Shown: positions 1 through 6,296, counted from the first letter of the stretch. The stretch is DNA of 7,210 nt from Planctomycetaceae bacterium (GCA_947459855.1 CANHFL010000047.1:1-7210), one strand, 5' to 3'. The notes: generated by a model not told the origin, from the letters alone. Numbers and translations are program-made.

Positions 1-13
1 AAGGCACCCCCAC

Positions 14-45
14 CCGCCGGATCGGCGGCGACGGAACACCCGTCG
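14..45 (+). other. Two adjacent small GC-rich hairpins in the leader of the first gene
   Basis: Two back-to-back inverted repeats are visible. The first has arms CCGCCG (14-19) and CGGCGG (23-28) around GAT. The second has arms CGACGG (29-34) and CCGTCG (40-45) around AACAC. They end 12 nt before the ribosome binding site at 58-64. They could be the tail of an upstream terminator or structure in the 5' leader of the exported protein gene. No T-tract follows, so a simple intrinsic terminator is not well supported. Short GC-rich repeats also arise by chance in DNA of this composition. Confidence 0.3.
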
Positions 46-57
46 GAACAGCAGACG

Positions 58-64
58 AAGGAGA
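58..64 (+). promoter_or_regulatory. Strong Shine-Dalgarno site for the GTG-started exported protein
   Basis: AAGGAGA lies 5 nt upstream of the GTG at 70. This is close to the ideal complement of the 16S rRNA 3' end and decides the GTG start at 70, which is followed directly by a clear signal peptide. It is the only strong Shine-Dalgarno site in front of any gene in this window. Confidence 0.8.
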
Positions 65-69
65 CACGC

Positions 70-1482
70 GTGAAGATCGGACTCTACGTCGGTGCGATGC
101 TCGCAAGCGGGCTCGCGATCTCGGTCGGCCAGCTCAACGCCGTTGCGGTGCCCGGCGATGGCGGCGACGGGAGCGGCGGCAACCTGGTCGCGGGACCCGA
201 CGTCATCGTCGGCGCGATCCCGGACGTGTCGAAGTACGGCAGCAACGTCGTCGGCGGCAAGACCATCATGGCCTACGCGTTCGGCTCGACCAGCTGCAAC
301 ATCGGCACGCAGCAGCTCGAGTGGTACGCCAACACCAACCGCCACCCGGTCATCCCGCAGAATGCGTACCGCATCAAGGGCGGCCGCATCGAGCAGATCG
401 GCATGAGCTGGATGAAGTACGGGTTCTGTGCACTCCAGCAGACGCTGTGCGGCGCGTGCACCCCGGCGGGCAGCGGCTGCCCCAGCCTGCTGGGAATCGG
501 CTGCAGCGATCCGTACTCGGCGAGCCTCAACGGCGGCCAGAGCGGCCTTGGCCCGCGTTCGCGCGTGAACCCGACGACCGGCGCGTATCCCGCCGACAAC
601 TCGGCCGAGGTTGCCTCGTGGCCCGCGATCCCGACCGGCCAGAACACGATCGGCCGCCGTGTGCAGATCGAGTCGACCAGCCTCGATCCCGCCCAGAACG
701 CGGGTGCGGTGTACGTCGCGGAGTGCCAGTACATCCACCCGCAGGACGCCACCAACAACAACGACAACAACAACGCCAGCTACCGCACGTTCACGGTCGG
801 TGCGCTGACCAGCGGCGCGTACACGCTCGCGCTGACCGGCTCGACCGTCCAGATGAAGCCGGCGATCTACGCGTGGCAGGCGGTCACGCCGTCCGTCCTC
901 ATCACGTCGGTCGATGCCGCCGATGGCCGCTACTTCGTGGCGTACAACGTCACCGCGAACACCGACGGCACCTGGCACTACGAGTACGCCATCCAGAACC
1001 TGAACAGCGACAGCGCGGGCGCGAGCCTCTCGTTCCCGATGCCCGCGGGCGTCACGGTGACCAACATGTCGTTCAAGGACATCTCGTACCACTCGGGCGA
1101 GGCCTTCGACGGCACGGACTGGGCCATGACGGCCACCGGCGGCGAGATCCGCTTCCAGTGCACGCAGACGTTCGCGCAGAACCCGAACGCGAACGCGCTG
1201 CGCTGGGCGACGCTCTACAACTTCTCGTTCGACGCCAGCACGGCGCCCGCCCCGGGCAACGTGGCGCTCGGCCTCTTCAAGACCGGCGGCAGCGTGACCT
1301 TCACGGGCAACGTTCCTTCGGCACCCGCCGTCCCGGGCGACTTCAACGGCGACGGCCGCATCGACGGCAGCGACCTCGGTCAGCTGCTCTCGAACTGGGG
1401 CAACGCCGGCGTGACCGACCTGAACGGCGACGGCACCACGGACGGCGGCGACCTGGGCAGCCTGCTCTCGCGCTGGGGCTGA
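70..1482 (+). CDS. Exported cysteine-containing protein with C-terminal dockerin-like repeats
   Basis: Secreted protein of 470 residues, function unknown. Residues 1-26 form a signal peptide: Lys at position 2, a hydrophobic core, and a probable signal peptidase I site after Ala-Val-Ala at 24-26. The mature chain has eight cysteines (76, 120, 127, 130, 137, 145, 219, 364), five of them packed into 120-145, which suggests disulfides outside the cytoplasm. That segment leads into a [13 protein letters not shown] stretch (144-156) and LGPRSRVNP (160-168), a pattern I associate with uncharacterised proteins of planctomycetes and other large-genome bacteria (from memory). Residues 229-235 are an Asn-rich run. 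Residues 423-470 carry two dockerin-like calcium loops (see separate entry). Start is the GTG at 70, with a strong ribosome binding site. A hairpin terminator follows the stop, so it is probably the last or only gene of its transcript. It could be a surface or extracellular carbohydrate-related protein, but no catalytic motif is recognisable. Confidence 0.9.
   Translation: MKIGLYVGAMLASGLAISVGQLNAVAVPGDGGDGSGGNLVAGPDVIVGAIPDVSKYGSNVVGGKTIMAYAFGSTSCNIGTQQLEWYANTNRHPVIPQNAYRIKGGRIEQIGMSWMKYGFCALQQTLCGACTPAGSGCPSLLGIGCSDPYSASLNGGQSGLGPRSRVNPTTGAYPADNSAEVASWPAIPTGQNTIGRRVQIESTSLDPAQNAGAVYVAECQYIHPQDATNNNDNNNASYRTFTVGALTSGAYTLALTGSTVQMKPAIYAWQAVTPSVLITSVDAADGRYFVAYNVTANTDGTWHYEYAIQNLNSDSAGASLSFPMPAGVTVTNMSFKDISYHSGEAFDGTDWAMTATGGEIRFQCTQTFAQNPNANALRWATLYNFSFDASTAPAPGNVALGLFKTGGSVTFTGNVPSAPAVPGDFNGDGRIDGSDLGQLLSNWGNAGVTDLNGDGTTDGGDLGSLLSRWG
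754..774 (+). repeat. AAC trinucleotide run encoding an Asn-rich linker
   Basis: Three AAC codons, one GAC and three more AAC codons encode Asn3-Asp-Asn3 (residues 229-235 of the exported protein). This is a short low-complexity tract within coding sequence, placed between the conserved-looking cysteine region and the C-terminal half. It could be a flexible linker, and it is a possible site of length variation by slippage. Confidence 0.7.
1336..1479 (+). other. Dockerin-like duplicated calcium-binding tail (domain within the exported protein)
   Basis: The last 48 residues (423-470) hold two copies of an EF-hand-like loop. Copy one is [12 protein letters not shown] (424-435), with Asp or Asn at loop positions 1, 3, 5, 9 and 12. 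Copy two is [12 protein letters not shown] (450-461), with the same acidic spacing. Each is followed by LGxLLSxWG. This is the type I dockerin layout of two calcium loops, each with a short helix. In planctomycetes such tails occur on many exported proteins without an obvious cellulosome, and their partner is generally unknown. A role in surface attachment or calcium-dependent stability is inference. Confidence 0.85.
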
Positions 1483-1508
1483 TCCCCGGCACACGGTCTG
1501 AAACGATC

Positions 1509-1542
1509 CCGGCCACGCGCACCCCCCGGTGCGCGTGGCCGG
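1509..1542 (+). terminator. Hairpin terminator after the exported protein gene
   Basis: A perfect 15-bp inverted repeat has arms CCGGCCACGCGCACC (1509-1523) and GGTGCGCGTGGCCGG (1528-1542) around a CCCC loop, beginning 26 bases after the stop codon. It is followed by TGCCTTTC, so the T-tract is short. The very stable stem and its position between two gene units support transcription termination. Because the T-tract is weak, Rho assistance or a role in mRNA 3' end protection is also possible. Confidence 0.75.
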
Positions 1543-1575
1543 TGCCTTTCGGGAGCGGCGCCCGGGGTGAGTGGC

Positions 1576-1581
1576 TACGCT
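1576..1581 (+). promoter_or_regulatory. Candidate -10 element (TACGCT) just before the first DUF4190-like gene
   Basis: TACGCT fits the TAnnnT pattern of a bacterial -10 hexamer and ends 10 nt before the ATG at 1592. It lies downstream of the hairpin terminator, where a new promoter is expected. Transcription would begin within a few bases of the ATG, giving a leaderless or nearly leaderless mRNA. No clear -35 element is visible about 17 bp upstream. The same layout recurs at 5185-5190 and 6297-6302. Confidence 0.45.
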
Positions 1582-1591
1582 CCCCCCTCCG

Positions 1592-2239
1592 ATGGCCGCG
1601 TCACCGCCGAACTCACAACCGAACCGGGCCGCCCCGCTGGATCCGTGGGCGCTGGCGGCCTTGCTGGTGGCGCTGCTGCTGGGCTGGTGCCCCCTCGGGG
1701 GCGTCGCGGGGCTGATCCTCGGCATCGTCGCCCTGCGTTCGATCCGCCGAGCCGACCGGCCGCGCCGGGGCGCCGGCATGGCGTGGGGCGCGATCTTCGT
1801 CAGCGCCACCCTCCTGCTGAGCTTTGGCCTCTGGGCCGAGCGCTTCATCGGCGGACTGCAAGACGACATGGAGCTGCAGGCGATCCAGTCGATCGAGGCC
1901 ACCCTGCGGGGCCAGCCGGAGTCGGCCGAGGGCTGGATGCCGGATGCCGCGGGCGGTGCGCCGGACGCGATCGCGATCGCCGAGTTTGCGCGTCCGCTGG
2001 CTGTGCGCCTGGGCGACCTGCGGCGCGCGACCATCACCAACCGGATGGCCGACGGGGTCGTCGACCCACGCATCACCATCGCCTTCAACGCCGACTTCGC
2101 GAAGGGCACGGCGTTCGGCAAGGCCGTGTTCCGGCCGGTGCCGGGCACGATCCCGCCCACGCTGCGGCTCGAGGCCTTCGAGGTCGAGTCGGCCGGTGCG
2201 CGGCAGGCGCTGCCGGCGTCCACGAAAGAGAACCCATGA
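1592..2239 (+). CDS. Small membrane protein, DUF4190-like, first of a tandem pair
   Basis: Predicted 215-residue membrane protein, function unknown. After a Pro-rich N-terminal tail (1-18) come two hydrophobic segments, about 20-48 and 63-82. They are separated by a short basic loop rich in Arg (49-60). This is the compact hairpin of DUF4190-type proteins: Gly-rich first helix, an ALRSIRR-like turn, then a GMAWG-like second helix. The remaining 130 or so residues form a soluble domain, probably facing the periplasm, with no motif I recognise. An in-frame GTG at 1571 would add seven residues. I prefer the ATG at 1592 because the GTG has no ribosome binding site and the candidate -10 element lies between the two. 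The stop overlaps the next start as ATGA, so the two genes are very likely co-transcribed and translationally coupled. Confidence 0.8.
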   Translation: MAASPPNSQPNRAAPLDPWALAALLVALLLGWCPLGGVAGLILGIVALRSIRRADRPRRGAGMAWGAIFVSATLLLSFGLWAERFIGGLQDDMELQAIQSIEATLRGQPESAEGWMPDAAGGAPDAIAIAEFARPLAVRLGDLRRATITNRMADGVVDPRITIAFNADFAKGTAFGKAVFRPVPGTIPPTLRLEAFEVESAGARQALPASTKENP

Positions 2240-2916
2240 CCGACACCGAGACCGTCCCCGCCTACGACCCCGCCGAGATGGGCGCCCGCCGCCGCAGCGC
2301 GCTGGCGGTGCTCTCGCTGGTGCTCTCGGTGCTGCCGGTCGGCAGCATGCTGGCGCCGGTCCTGGGCGCCGTGGCGCTGGTGCAGATGCGCCGCGACCCG
2401 CGTCTGGAGGGCCGCGCGCTTGCGTGGGCAGGCATCGTGGTCGGTGCGGTGGCGACGTCGCTGATGGTGGGCGGCGCATGGATGCAGTGGGTGGCGTTCA
2501 AGCACGTGGTCGAGATGCCGCGGATCGCGATCGAGGCCGCGATGGCCGGCGATGCCGACCGCATGCGCGCCGAGCTGTGCAAGCCCGGCTCGGAGAAGAC
2601 GTCCGCCGACATCCAGGCATTCGGGGCGACCCTGCGGTCGTCGTTCGGCGCCTTCCGCGGCCTGCGCGTGGACACCAACCCGCCCGCAGGCGCGGGCCAG
2701 CCGCGCGAACGCGAGGTCCGGGCGCCGTTCATCGCGACGTTCGAGCGCGCCGAGGTGCCGCTGACCGTGCTCTACGAGTCGGTGGACGGGCGCGGCTTCG
2801 GAGTCGGCAGCATGCTGGTGCGGCGGCTCACCTTCCTGCCGGCGGGCGGACCGCGTATCGTGTTCCCCGACGATGAGCCAGTCGCCCCAAAGCAGGATGC
2901 CGGCCGCCCCCGCTGA
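2236..2916 (+). CDS. Small membrane protein, DUF4190-like, second of a tandem pair
   Basis: Predicted 226-residue membrane protein, function unknown. It repeats the plan of its upstream neighbour: a hydrophilic N-terminus, a hydrophobic segment at about 22-50, a basic turn (MRRDPRLEGR, 51-60), a second hydrophobic segment at about 62-86, then a soluble domain of about 140 residues. The soluble part starts with a helix-like stretch containing AMAGDADRMRAEL (102-114), which resembles small extracytoplasmic domains found after DUF4190 hairpins. The ATG at 2236 overlaps the previous stop by ATGA. A weak purine-rich stretch (GAAAGAG, 2224-2230) sits 5 nt before it. The frame stays open upstream to 1567, but that extension would only be a shadow of the first gene. 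The 3' end overlaps the start of the ABC ATPase gene by 44 nt if the latter begins at 2873. Confidence 0.8.
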   Translation: MTDTETVPAYDPAEMGARRRSALAVLSLVLSVLPVGSMLAPVLGAVALVQMRRDPRLEGRALAWAGIVVGAVATSLMVGGAWMQWVAFKHVVEMPRIAIEAAMAGDADRMRAELCKPGSEKTSADIQAFGATLRSSFGAFRGLRVDTNPPAGAGQPREREVRAPFIATFERAEVPLTVLYESVDGRGFGVGSMLVRRLTFLPAGGPRIVFPDDEPVAPKQDAGRPR

Positions 2917-3808
2917 CGCCGCGCCCGACGCGCCGGACGCCGTGATCCAGGTCCGGGGCCTGGTCATGCAGTTCGGCAAGCAGACGGTGCTCTCGGGCCT
3001 GGACCTCGACGTGATGCGCGGCGAGACGCTCGTCGTGATGGGCGGCTCGGGCTGCGGCAAGAGCACGCTGCTGCGCCTGATGATCGGCGCGATACCGCCG
3101 ACGAAGGGCACCATCTCGATGTTCGGGCAGGACCTCGCGACCGCCGGCCGGACCACCCTGGACGCGCTTCGGCGCCGCTTCGGGATCCTGTTCCAGAGCG
3201 GCGCGCTCTACCAGTCGATGAGCATCGCCGAGAACGTGGCGCTGCCGATGCGCGAGCTGACCGACCTGCCCAACGACCTGATCGACCTGCAGGTGAAGAT
3301 GAAGCTCGAGGCCGTGGGCCTGCGCGAGCACGCCGACAAGTTCCCGGCGCAGATCTCGGGCGGCATGAAGAAGCGCGCCGGCCTGGCACGCGCGCTGGCG
3401 CTGGACCCCGAGATCATCTTCTACGACGAGCCGAGCGCCGGCCTGGACCCGGTGACCAGCGCGGAAATCGACCAGCTGATCCTGACGCTGACGAAGAAGC
3501 TGGGCGTGACCAGCTTCGTGGTGACCCACGAGATGGACAGCGCCTTCACCATCGCCGACCGCATGGTGATGCTGGACAAGGGACGCACCCTGAAGATCGC
3601 CCCGCGGGCCGAGTACGAGCGGATCCGCGCCCTCCCCCCCGAGCAGGCGCAGATGCTGCCCGAGGACGACCGGATCGTGCGGCAGTTCATCCGCGGCGAC
3701 GCCAACGGGCCCATCACGGATCGAAGGACGCTGACCAGCTATGCCGATGACCTGATGGGGCTGCTGACGCCGCTGCCCACGTCGCCCTCGATCACGCCCA
3801 CACGATGA
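2873..3808 (+). CDS. mlaF: ABC transporter ATP-binding protein, MlaF / MCE-transport type
   Basis: Cytoplasmic ATPase subunit of an MCE-type lipid transporter (the MlaFEDB complex in E. coli moves phospholipids between the outer and inner membranes), 311 residues. All nucleotide-binding motifs are intact: Walker A GGSGCGKST (57-65), Q-loop Gln108, signature SGGMKKR (162-168), Walker B IIFYDE (181-186) with catalytic Glu186, and switch His219. The segments FGILFQSGALYQSMSIAENV (103-122) and DEPSAGLDPVTS (185-196) are characteristic of the MlaF/Ttg2A branch and not of general importers. It is longer than E. coli MlaF (about 270 residues), with about 20 extra N-terminal and 30 extra C-terminal residues. 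An alternative ATG at 2897 (residue 9) would shorten the overlap with the upstream gene. Neither start has a good ribosome binding site. No MlaE permease or MlaD substrate-binding gene lies in the window. The stop overlaps the murD start by ATGA. Confidence 0.92.
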   Translation: MSQSPQSRMPAAPADAAPDAPDAVIQVRGLVMQFGKQTVLSGLDLDVMRGETLVVMGGSGCGKSTLLRLMIGAIPPTKGTISMFGQDLATAGRTTLDALRRRFGILFQSGALYQSMSIAENVALPMRELTDLPNDLIDLQVKMKLEAVGLREHADKFPAQISGGMKKRAGLARALALDPEIIFYDEPSAGLDPVTSAEIDQLILTLTKKLGVTSFVVTHEMDSAFTIADRMVMLDKGRTLKIAPRAEYERIRALPPEQAQMLPEDDRIVRQFIRGDANGPITDRRTLTSYADDLMGLLTPLPTSPSITPTR

Positions 3809-5187
3809 AGCCATACCCGACCTCGCTTGCCGGCCGCCGCGTCCTGGTGATGGGGCTGGGGCAGTTCGGGGGCGGCCTGGGCGTCACCCGCTGGCTGGCC
3901 GCGCAGGGCGCGCGCGTGCTGCTGACCGACCGCGACCCCGAGGACAAGCTGGCGAAGCCGCTGGGGGAACTGCGCGAGGCGATCGGCACCGGGCAGGTCG
4001 AGCTGCGCCTTGGCCGCCACGAGCACGCGGACTTCGTGGGCGCCGACCTGGTGATCGCGAATCCCGCGGTGCCGACGCCGTGGAGGAACGAGTTCCTGGC
4101 GGCGGCCGTGGCGGCGGGCACACCGGTGACCACCGAGATCCGGCTGGCCGTCGAGGGCCTGGACCGCGACCGCACCGTGGCCATCACGGGCAGCGCCGGC
4201 AAGAGCAGCACGTGCAGCATGGTGCACCTGCTGCTGGACGACGCCGGCCGCACCGCGCGCCTGGGCGGGAACATCGGCGGCACGCTGCTGGGCACGCCGG
4301 CCGTGCCCGGGCAGTTCAACGTCCTGGAGCTGTCGAGCGCCATGCTGTGGTGGCTGGGCGAGGGCGCCGCGCTGGCGGGCCTGTCGCCCTGGGCCGCACG
4401 CACGTCGGTGCTGACGAACCTGGCGCCGAACCACGTCGACTGGCACGGCGAGCTGCCGCACTACGTGCGCAGCAAGGCGAACATCCGCCTGGGGCGGCGC
4501 CCGGGCGACGTGTTCCTGACGCTCTTCGCGCACGAGCAGCCGGATGCCGCGCGCACGATCGCCGCGTCGTGCGGCGGGGCGTGGTGGGAAGGCGCGCAGT
4601 TGCCGCCTGCCGCGGAGCTGGACGCCCTGCTCGCCATGCTCGACCTGCCGACCGTGCCCGGCGAGCACCAGCGCCGCAACGCGCGGCTGGCCGTGCTTGC
4701 CGCCGAGGCCGCGCTGTGCGGCGCGGGCCTGGCGCCGGACCGCGCGCGCCTGGTCGCACGCCTGCAGGACTTCCGCGCACTGCCGCACCGGCTGCAGTAC
4801 GTGGGCACGCACCGCGGCATGCGCTGCTTCAACGACTCCATGAGCACGACGCCGGACGCCACGCTGCTGGCGATCGCCGCGTTCGGCGACGCCGCGCGAA
4901 TCCACCTGATCGCGGGCGGCTACGACAAGAAGGTCGACCTGTCGCCGATCCGCGACCTGGCGCCGCGCCTGGCGGGGCTCTACGCGATCGGCCAGACCGC
5001 GACGCAGATCGCGACCGCGCCGCCGGCCATGGACTGCGGCACGCTCGATGCGGCGGTGGCCGCGGCGGCGGCCCGCGCGCGCGAGGGCGACGTGCTGCTG
5101 CTCTCGCCCGGCTGCGCCAGCTGGGGCCAGTTCACGAACTACGAGCACCGTGGCGACGCATTCGCGGCGCTGGTGCGGAACTTGTAG
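3805..5187 (+). CDS. murD: UDP-N-acetylmuramoyl-L-alanine--D-glutamate ligase (MurD)
   Basis: Cytoplasmic Mur ligase, 460 residues, which adds D-glutamate to UDP-MurNAc-L-Ala with ATP during peptidoglycan precursor synthesis. Length and order match the family. An N-terminal Rossmann-like nucleotide-sugar domain contains GLGQFGGG (17-24). The central ATPase domain has the P-loop TGSAGKSST (128-136), ELSS (175-178), NHVDWH (209-214) and Lys224 in YVRSKANI at the place of the carbamylated lysine. The C-terminal domain has LPHR (326-329), NDSMSTTPDAT (343-353), GGYDKK (371-376) and SPGCASWGQFTNYEHRG (434-450). Position 131 is Ala where the Mur ligase P-loop usually has Asn. All other expected motifs are present, so the enzyme is probably active. 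It starts in an ATGA overlap with the ABC ATPase and has no ribosome binding site, so it probably depends on coupled translation. No other mur or fts gene is next to it, unlike the classical dcw cluster. Confidence 0.95.
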   Translation: MKPYPTSLAGRRVLVMGLGQFGGGLGVTRWLAAQGARVLLTDRDPEDKLAKPLGELREAIGTGQVELRLGRHEHADFVGADLVIANPAVPTPWRNEFLAAAVAAGTPVTTEIRLAVEGLDRDRTVAITGSAGKSSTCSMVHLLLDDAGRTARLGGNIGGTLLGTPAVPGQFNVLELSSAMLWWLGEGAALAGLSPWAARTSVLTNLAPNHVDWHGELPHYVRSKANIRLGRRPGDVFLTLFAHEQPDAARTIAASCGGAWWEGAQLPPAAELDALLAMLDLPTVPGEHQRRNARLAVLAAEAALCGAGLAPDRARLVARLQDFRALPHRLQYVGTHRGMRCFNDSMSTTPDATLLAIAAFGDAARIHLIAGGYDKKVDLSPIRDLAPRLAGLYAIGQTATQIATAPPAMDCGTLDAAVAAAAARAREGDVLLLSPGCASWGQFTNYEHRGDAFAALVRNL

Positions 5188-5190
5188 GAT
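5185..5190 (+). promoter_or_regulatory. Candidate -10 element (TAGGAT) at the murD stop codon
   Basis: TAGGAT fits the TAnnnT -10 pattern, overlaps the murD stop codon (TAG at 5185-5187) and ends 13 nt before the lipoprotein ATG at 5204. A start of transcription about 7 nt downstream would leave only a few untranslated bases. No Shine-Dalgarno site lies in the 16-base gap. No -35 element is evident. This one may be chance, because it includes a stop codon, and read-through from the murD operon is possible too. Confidence 0.35.
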
Positions 5191-5203
5191 CCGGGCCAGA
5201 ACC

Positions 5204-5749
5204 ATGCGAACCGACGCACGCATCGCCCCCGCCCCGAACGCCCTCCGGACGTCCCGCCTGCTGGCCGGCGCCGCCCTGCTCGCCACCGCGATTGCGGCCG
5301 GCTGCTACAGCACCTCGGGCGGCTTGCTGCCGCACTCGGGCGGCGGCTACACGTACATCTCGACTTCCAGCCTGCCGGTGACGATCGAGGTGCTCAACGT
5401 ATGCGAGCGCAGCGAGTCGCACCCGAACGGGACGCCCTTCTTCATCATGGAGATCCCGCCGGGCAAGCAGCTGACCTTCAACTTCGACGAGGAGGGCGGC
5501 GACGACCAGGTCAAGCGCCCCGCGCGCATGATGTACGCGCTCTGGGCGAAGGACACGCAGTCGGGCTCCCTGGACAACATCATGTCCTGCCCCGCCGCGG
5601 CGTGCCGGAAGATCGCCGTGAAGTACCGCCCGGCCCCCGAAGAGGCGCGTCCCGACGAGTCGTACCGCCTGCAGGTGGGCGACAACGCTCCGGGCCCGGT
5701 CGCGCAGCCCCGCGCGCCGCGCAGCGACCGCCAGACGATGGACAAGTGA
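5204..5749 (+). CDS. Predicted lipoprotein of unknown function
   Basis: Predicted 181-residue lipoprotein. An N-terminal stretch with three Arg residues (2, 6, 15) and a final Arg18 is followed by a hydrophobic segment (19-33) and a lipobox ending Ala-Ala-Gly-Cys, with Cys34 as the lipidation site. Mature residues 35-55 are rich in Gly, Ser and Thr, typical of a tether. The core (about 56-142) looks beta-rich, with PVTIEVLNVCERS (58-70), FFIMEIPPGKQLTFNFDEE (79-97) and cysteines at 67, 129 and 134. The PPGKQLTF segment reads like a strand-turn-strand of a small envelope sandwich fold, but I do not recognise a family. The C-terminus (143-181) is Pro- and Arg-rich and probably disordered. The frame is open upstream to 5048 inside murD, but the lipobox fixes the ATG at 5204. 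The stop overlaps the ispF start as TGATG. Confidence 0.82.
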   Translation: MRTDARIAPAPNALRTSRLLAGAALLATAIAAGCYSTSGGLLPHSGGGYTYISTSSLPVTIEVLNVCERSESHPNGTPFFIMEIPPGKQLTFNFDEEGGDDQVKRPARMMYALWAKDTQSGSLDNIMSCPAAACRKIAVKYRPAPEEARPDESYRLQVGDNAPGPVAQPRAPRSDRQTMDK

Positions 5750-6249
5750 TGGTGCCCTGCCGCGTCGGGCACGGATACGACCTGCATCGCCTGGAACCGG
5801 TCGCGCCGGCAGGCGCGGGGCGGCCGTTCATCCTGGGCGGCGTGCGCATCGAGCACGAGCGCGGTCCCGTGGGCCACAGCGACGGCGACGTGCTGCTGCA
5901 CGCCGTGACCGACGCGATCCTGGGAGCGCTGGGCCTGCCGGACATCGGCCAGCTCTTCCCCGACACCGACCCCGCGCACGACGGCAAGGACAGCGCGATC
6001 TTCCTGCAGGAAGCGGCACGCCGCATGCGCGCGGCGGGCTGGGAGGTCGGCAACATCGACATGACGGTGGTCTGCGAGCGTCCCAAGATCGGGCCGCACA
6101 AGCAGGCGATCGTGGCGCGCATCTCCCACATCTTGGGGGTGCCGGCCGCGAACCTCAACCTGAAGGGCAAGACCCACGAGAAGGTCGATGCCGTGGGCGA
6201 GGGCCGCGCGATCGAGACGCACGTGGTGGCGCTGCTCGTGTGTCGGTGA
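5749..6249 (+). CDS. ispF: 2-C-methyl-D-erythritol 2,4-cyclodiphosphate synthase (IspF)
   Basis: Cytoplasmic enzyme of the MEP pathway, 166 residues. It converts CDP-methylerythritol 2-phosphate to the cyclic diphosphate with release of CMP, on the way to isoprenoid precursors. The signature GHGYDLHR (7-14) supplies two zinc ligands, Asp11 and His13. HSDGDVLLHAVTDAILGA (43-60) supplies the third, His51. LFPDTDP (69-75) and NIDMTVVCERPKI (102-114) are also typical. The C-terminal substrate loop reads KGKTHEKVDAVGEGRAIE (139-156) where the E. coli enzyme has KATTTEKLGFTGRGEGI, so Thr142 and Glu144 are candidates for the catalytic Thr and Glu region. Length is normal. The ATG at 5749 shares bases with the lipoprotein stop (TGATG), which implies translational coupling. 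A longer open frame back to 5401 is a shadow of the lipoprotein. IspD, often adjacent or fused elsewhere, is not in the window. Confidence 0.95.
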   Translation: MVPCRVGHGYDLHRLEPVAPAGAGRPFILGGVRIEHERGPVGHSDGDVLLHAVTDAILGALGLPDIGQLFPDTDPAHDGKDSAIFLQEAARRMRAAGWEVGNIDMTVVCERPKIGPHKQAIVARISHILGVPAANLNLKGKTHEKVDAVGEGRAIETHVVALLVCR

Positions 6250-6253
6250 GCGC

Positions 6254-6270
6254 GCGCGGAAGGGCCGCGC
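6254..6270 (+). terminator. Weak hairpin after ispF, possible terminator
   Basis: A 6-bp GC-only inverted repeat, GCGCGG (6254-6259) and CCGCGC (6265-6270) around AAGGG, begins 5 nt after the ispF stop. There is no T-tract. The position before a candidate promoter suits a terminator, but so short a GC hairpin can occur by chance in this DNA. Confidence 0.25.
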
Positions 6271-6296
6271 AGGGGGCGGCGCACGGCTGATTGCCA

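Noticed and set aside
754..774. AAC run as a possible CRISPR or satellite repeat
   Set aside because: It is only seven codons, in frame, without spacers or further copies; it is a simple Asn-rich linker.
1571..1591. GTG at 1571 as start of the first DUF4190-like gene
   Set aside because: It has no ribosome binding site, and the candidate -10 box falls downstream of it, so the ATG at 1592 is preferred, although the choice is not certain.
321..1715. 464-codon + strand open frame in another frame through the exported protein gene
   Set aside because: The signal peptide, cysteine pattern and dockerin tail are all in the frame starting at 70. This frame also runs through the hairpin terminator into the next gene.
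1567..2235. Upstream extension of the second DUF4190-like gene to 1567
   Set aside because: The extension overlaps the first gene in a different frame and reads as Arg/Gly-rich shadow sequence. The ATGA overlap at 2236 is a far better start.
2828..3814. 328-codon minus-strand open frame antisense to the ABC ATPase
   Set aside because: The + strand product has all ABC motifs; the antisense product is His/Gln/Arg-rich and unrecognisable.
5048..5203. Upstream extension of the lipoprotein gene into murD
   Set aside because: It would bury the lipobox signal peptide inside the protein; the ATG at 5204 places it at the N-terminus.
3739..5286. 515-codon open frame on the minus strand across murD
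   Set aside because: It lies antisense to a MurD with every family motif, and its translation is dominated by Arg, Ala, Gln and His with no recognisable domain, as expected of a high-GC shadow frame.
4080..5381. 433-codon + strand open frame overlapping murD
   Set aside because: It is in the wrong frame relative to conserved MurD motifs and has shadow composition.
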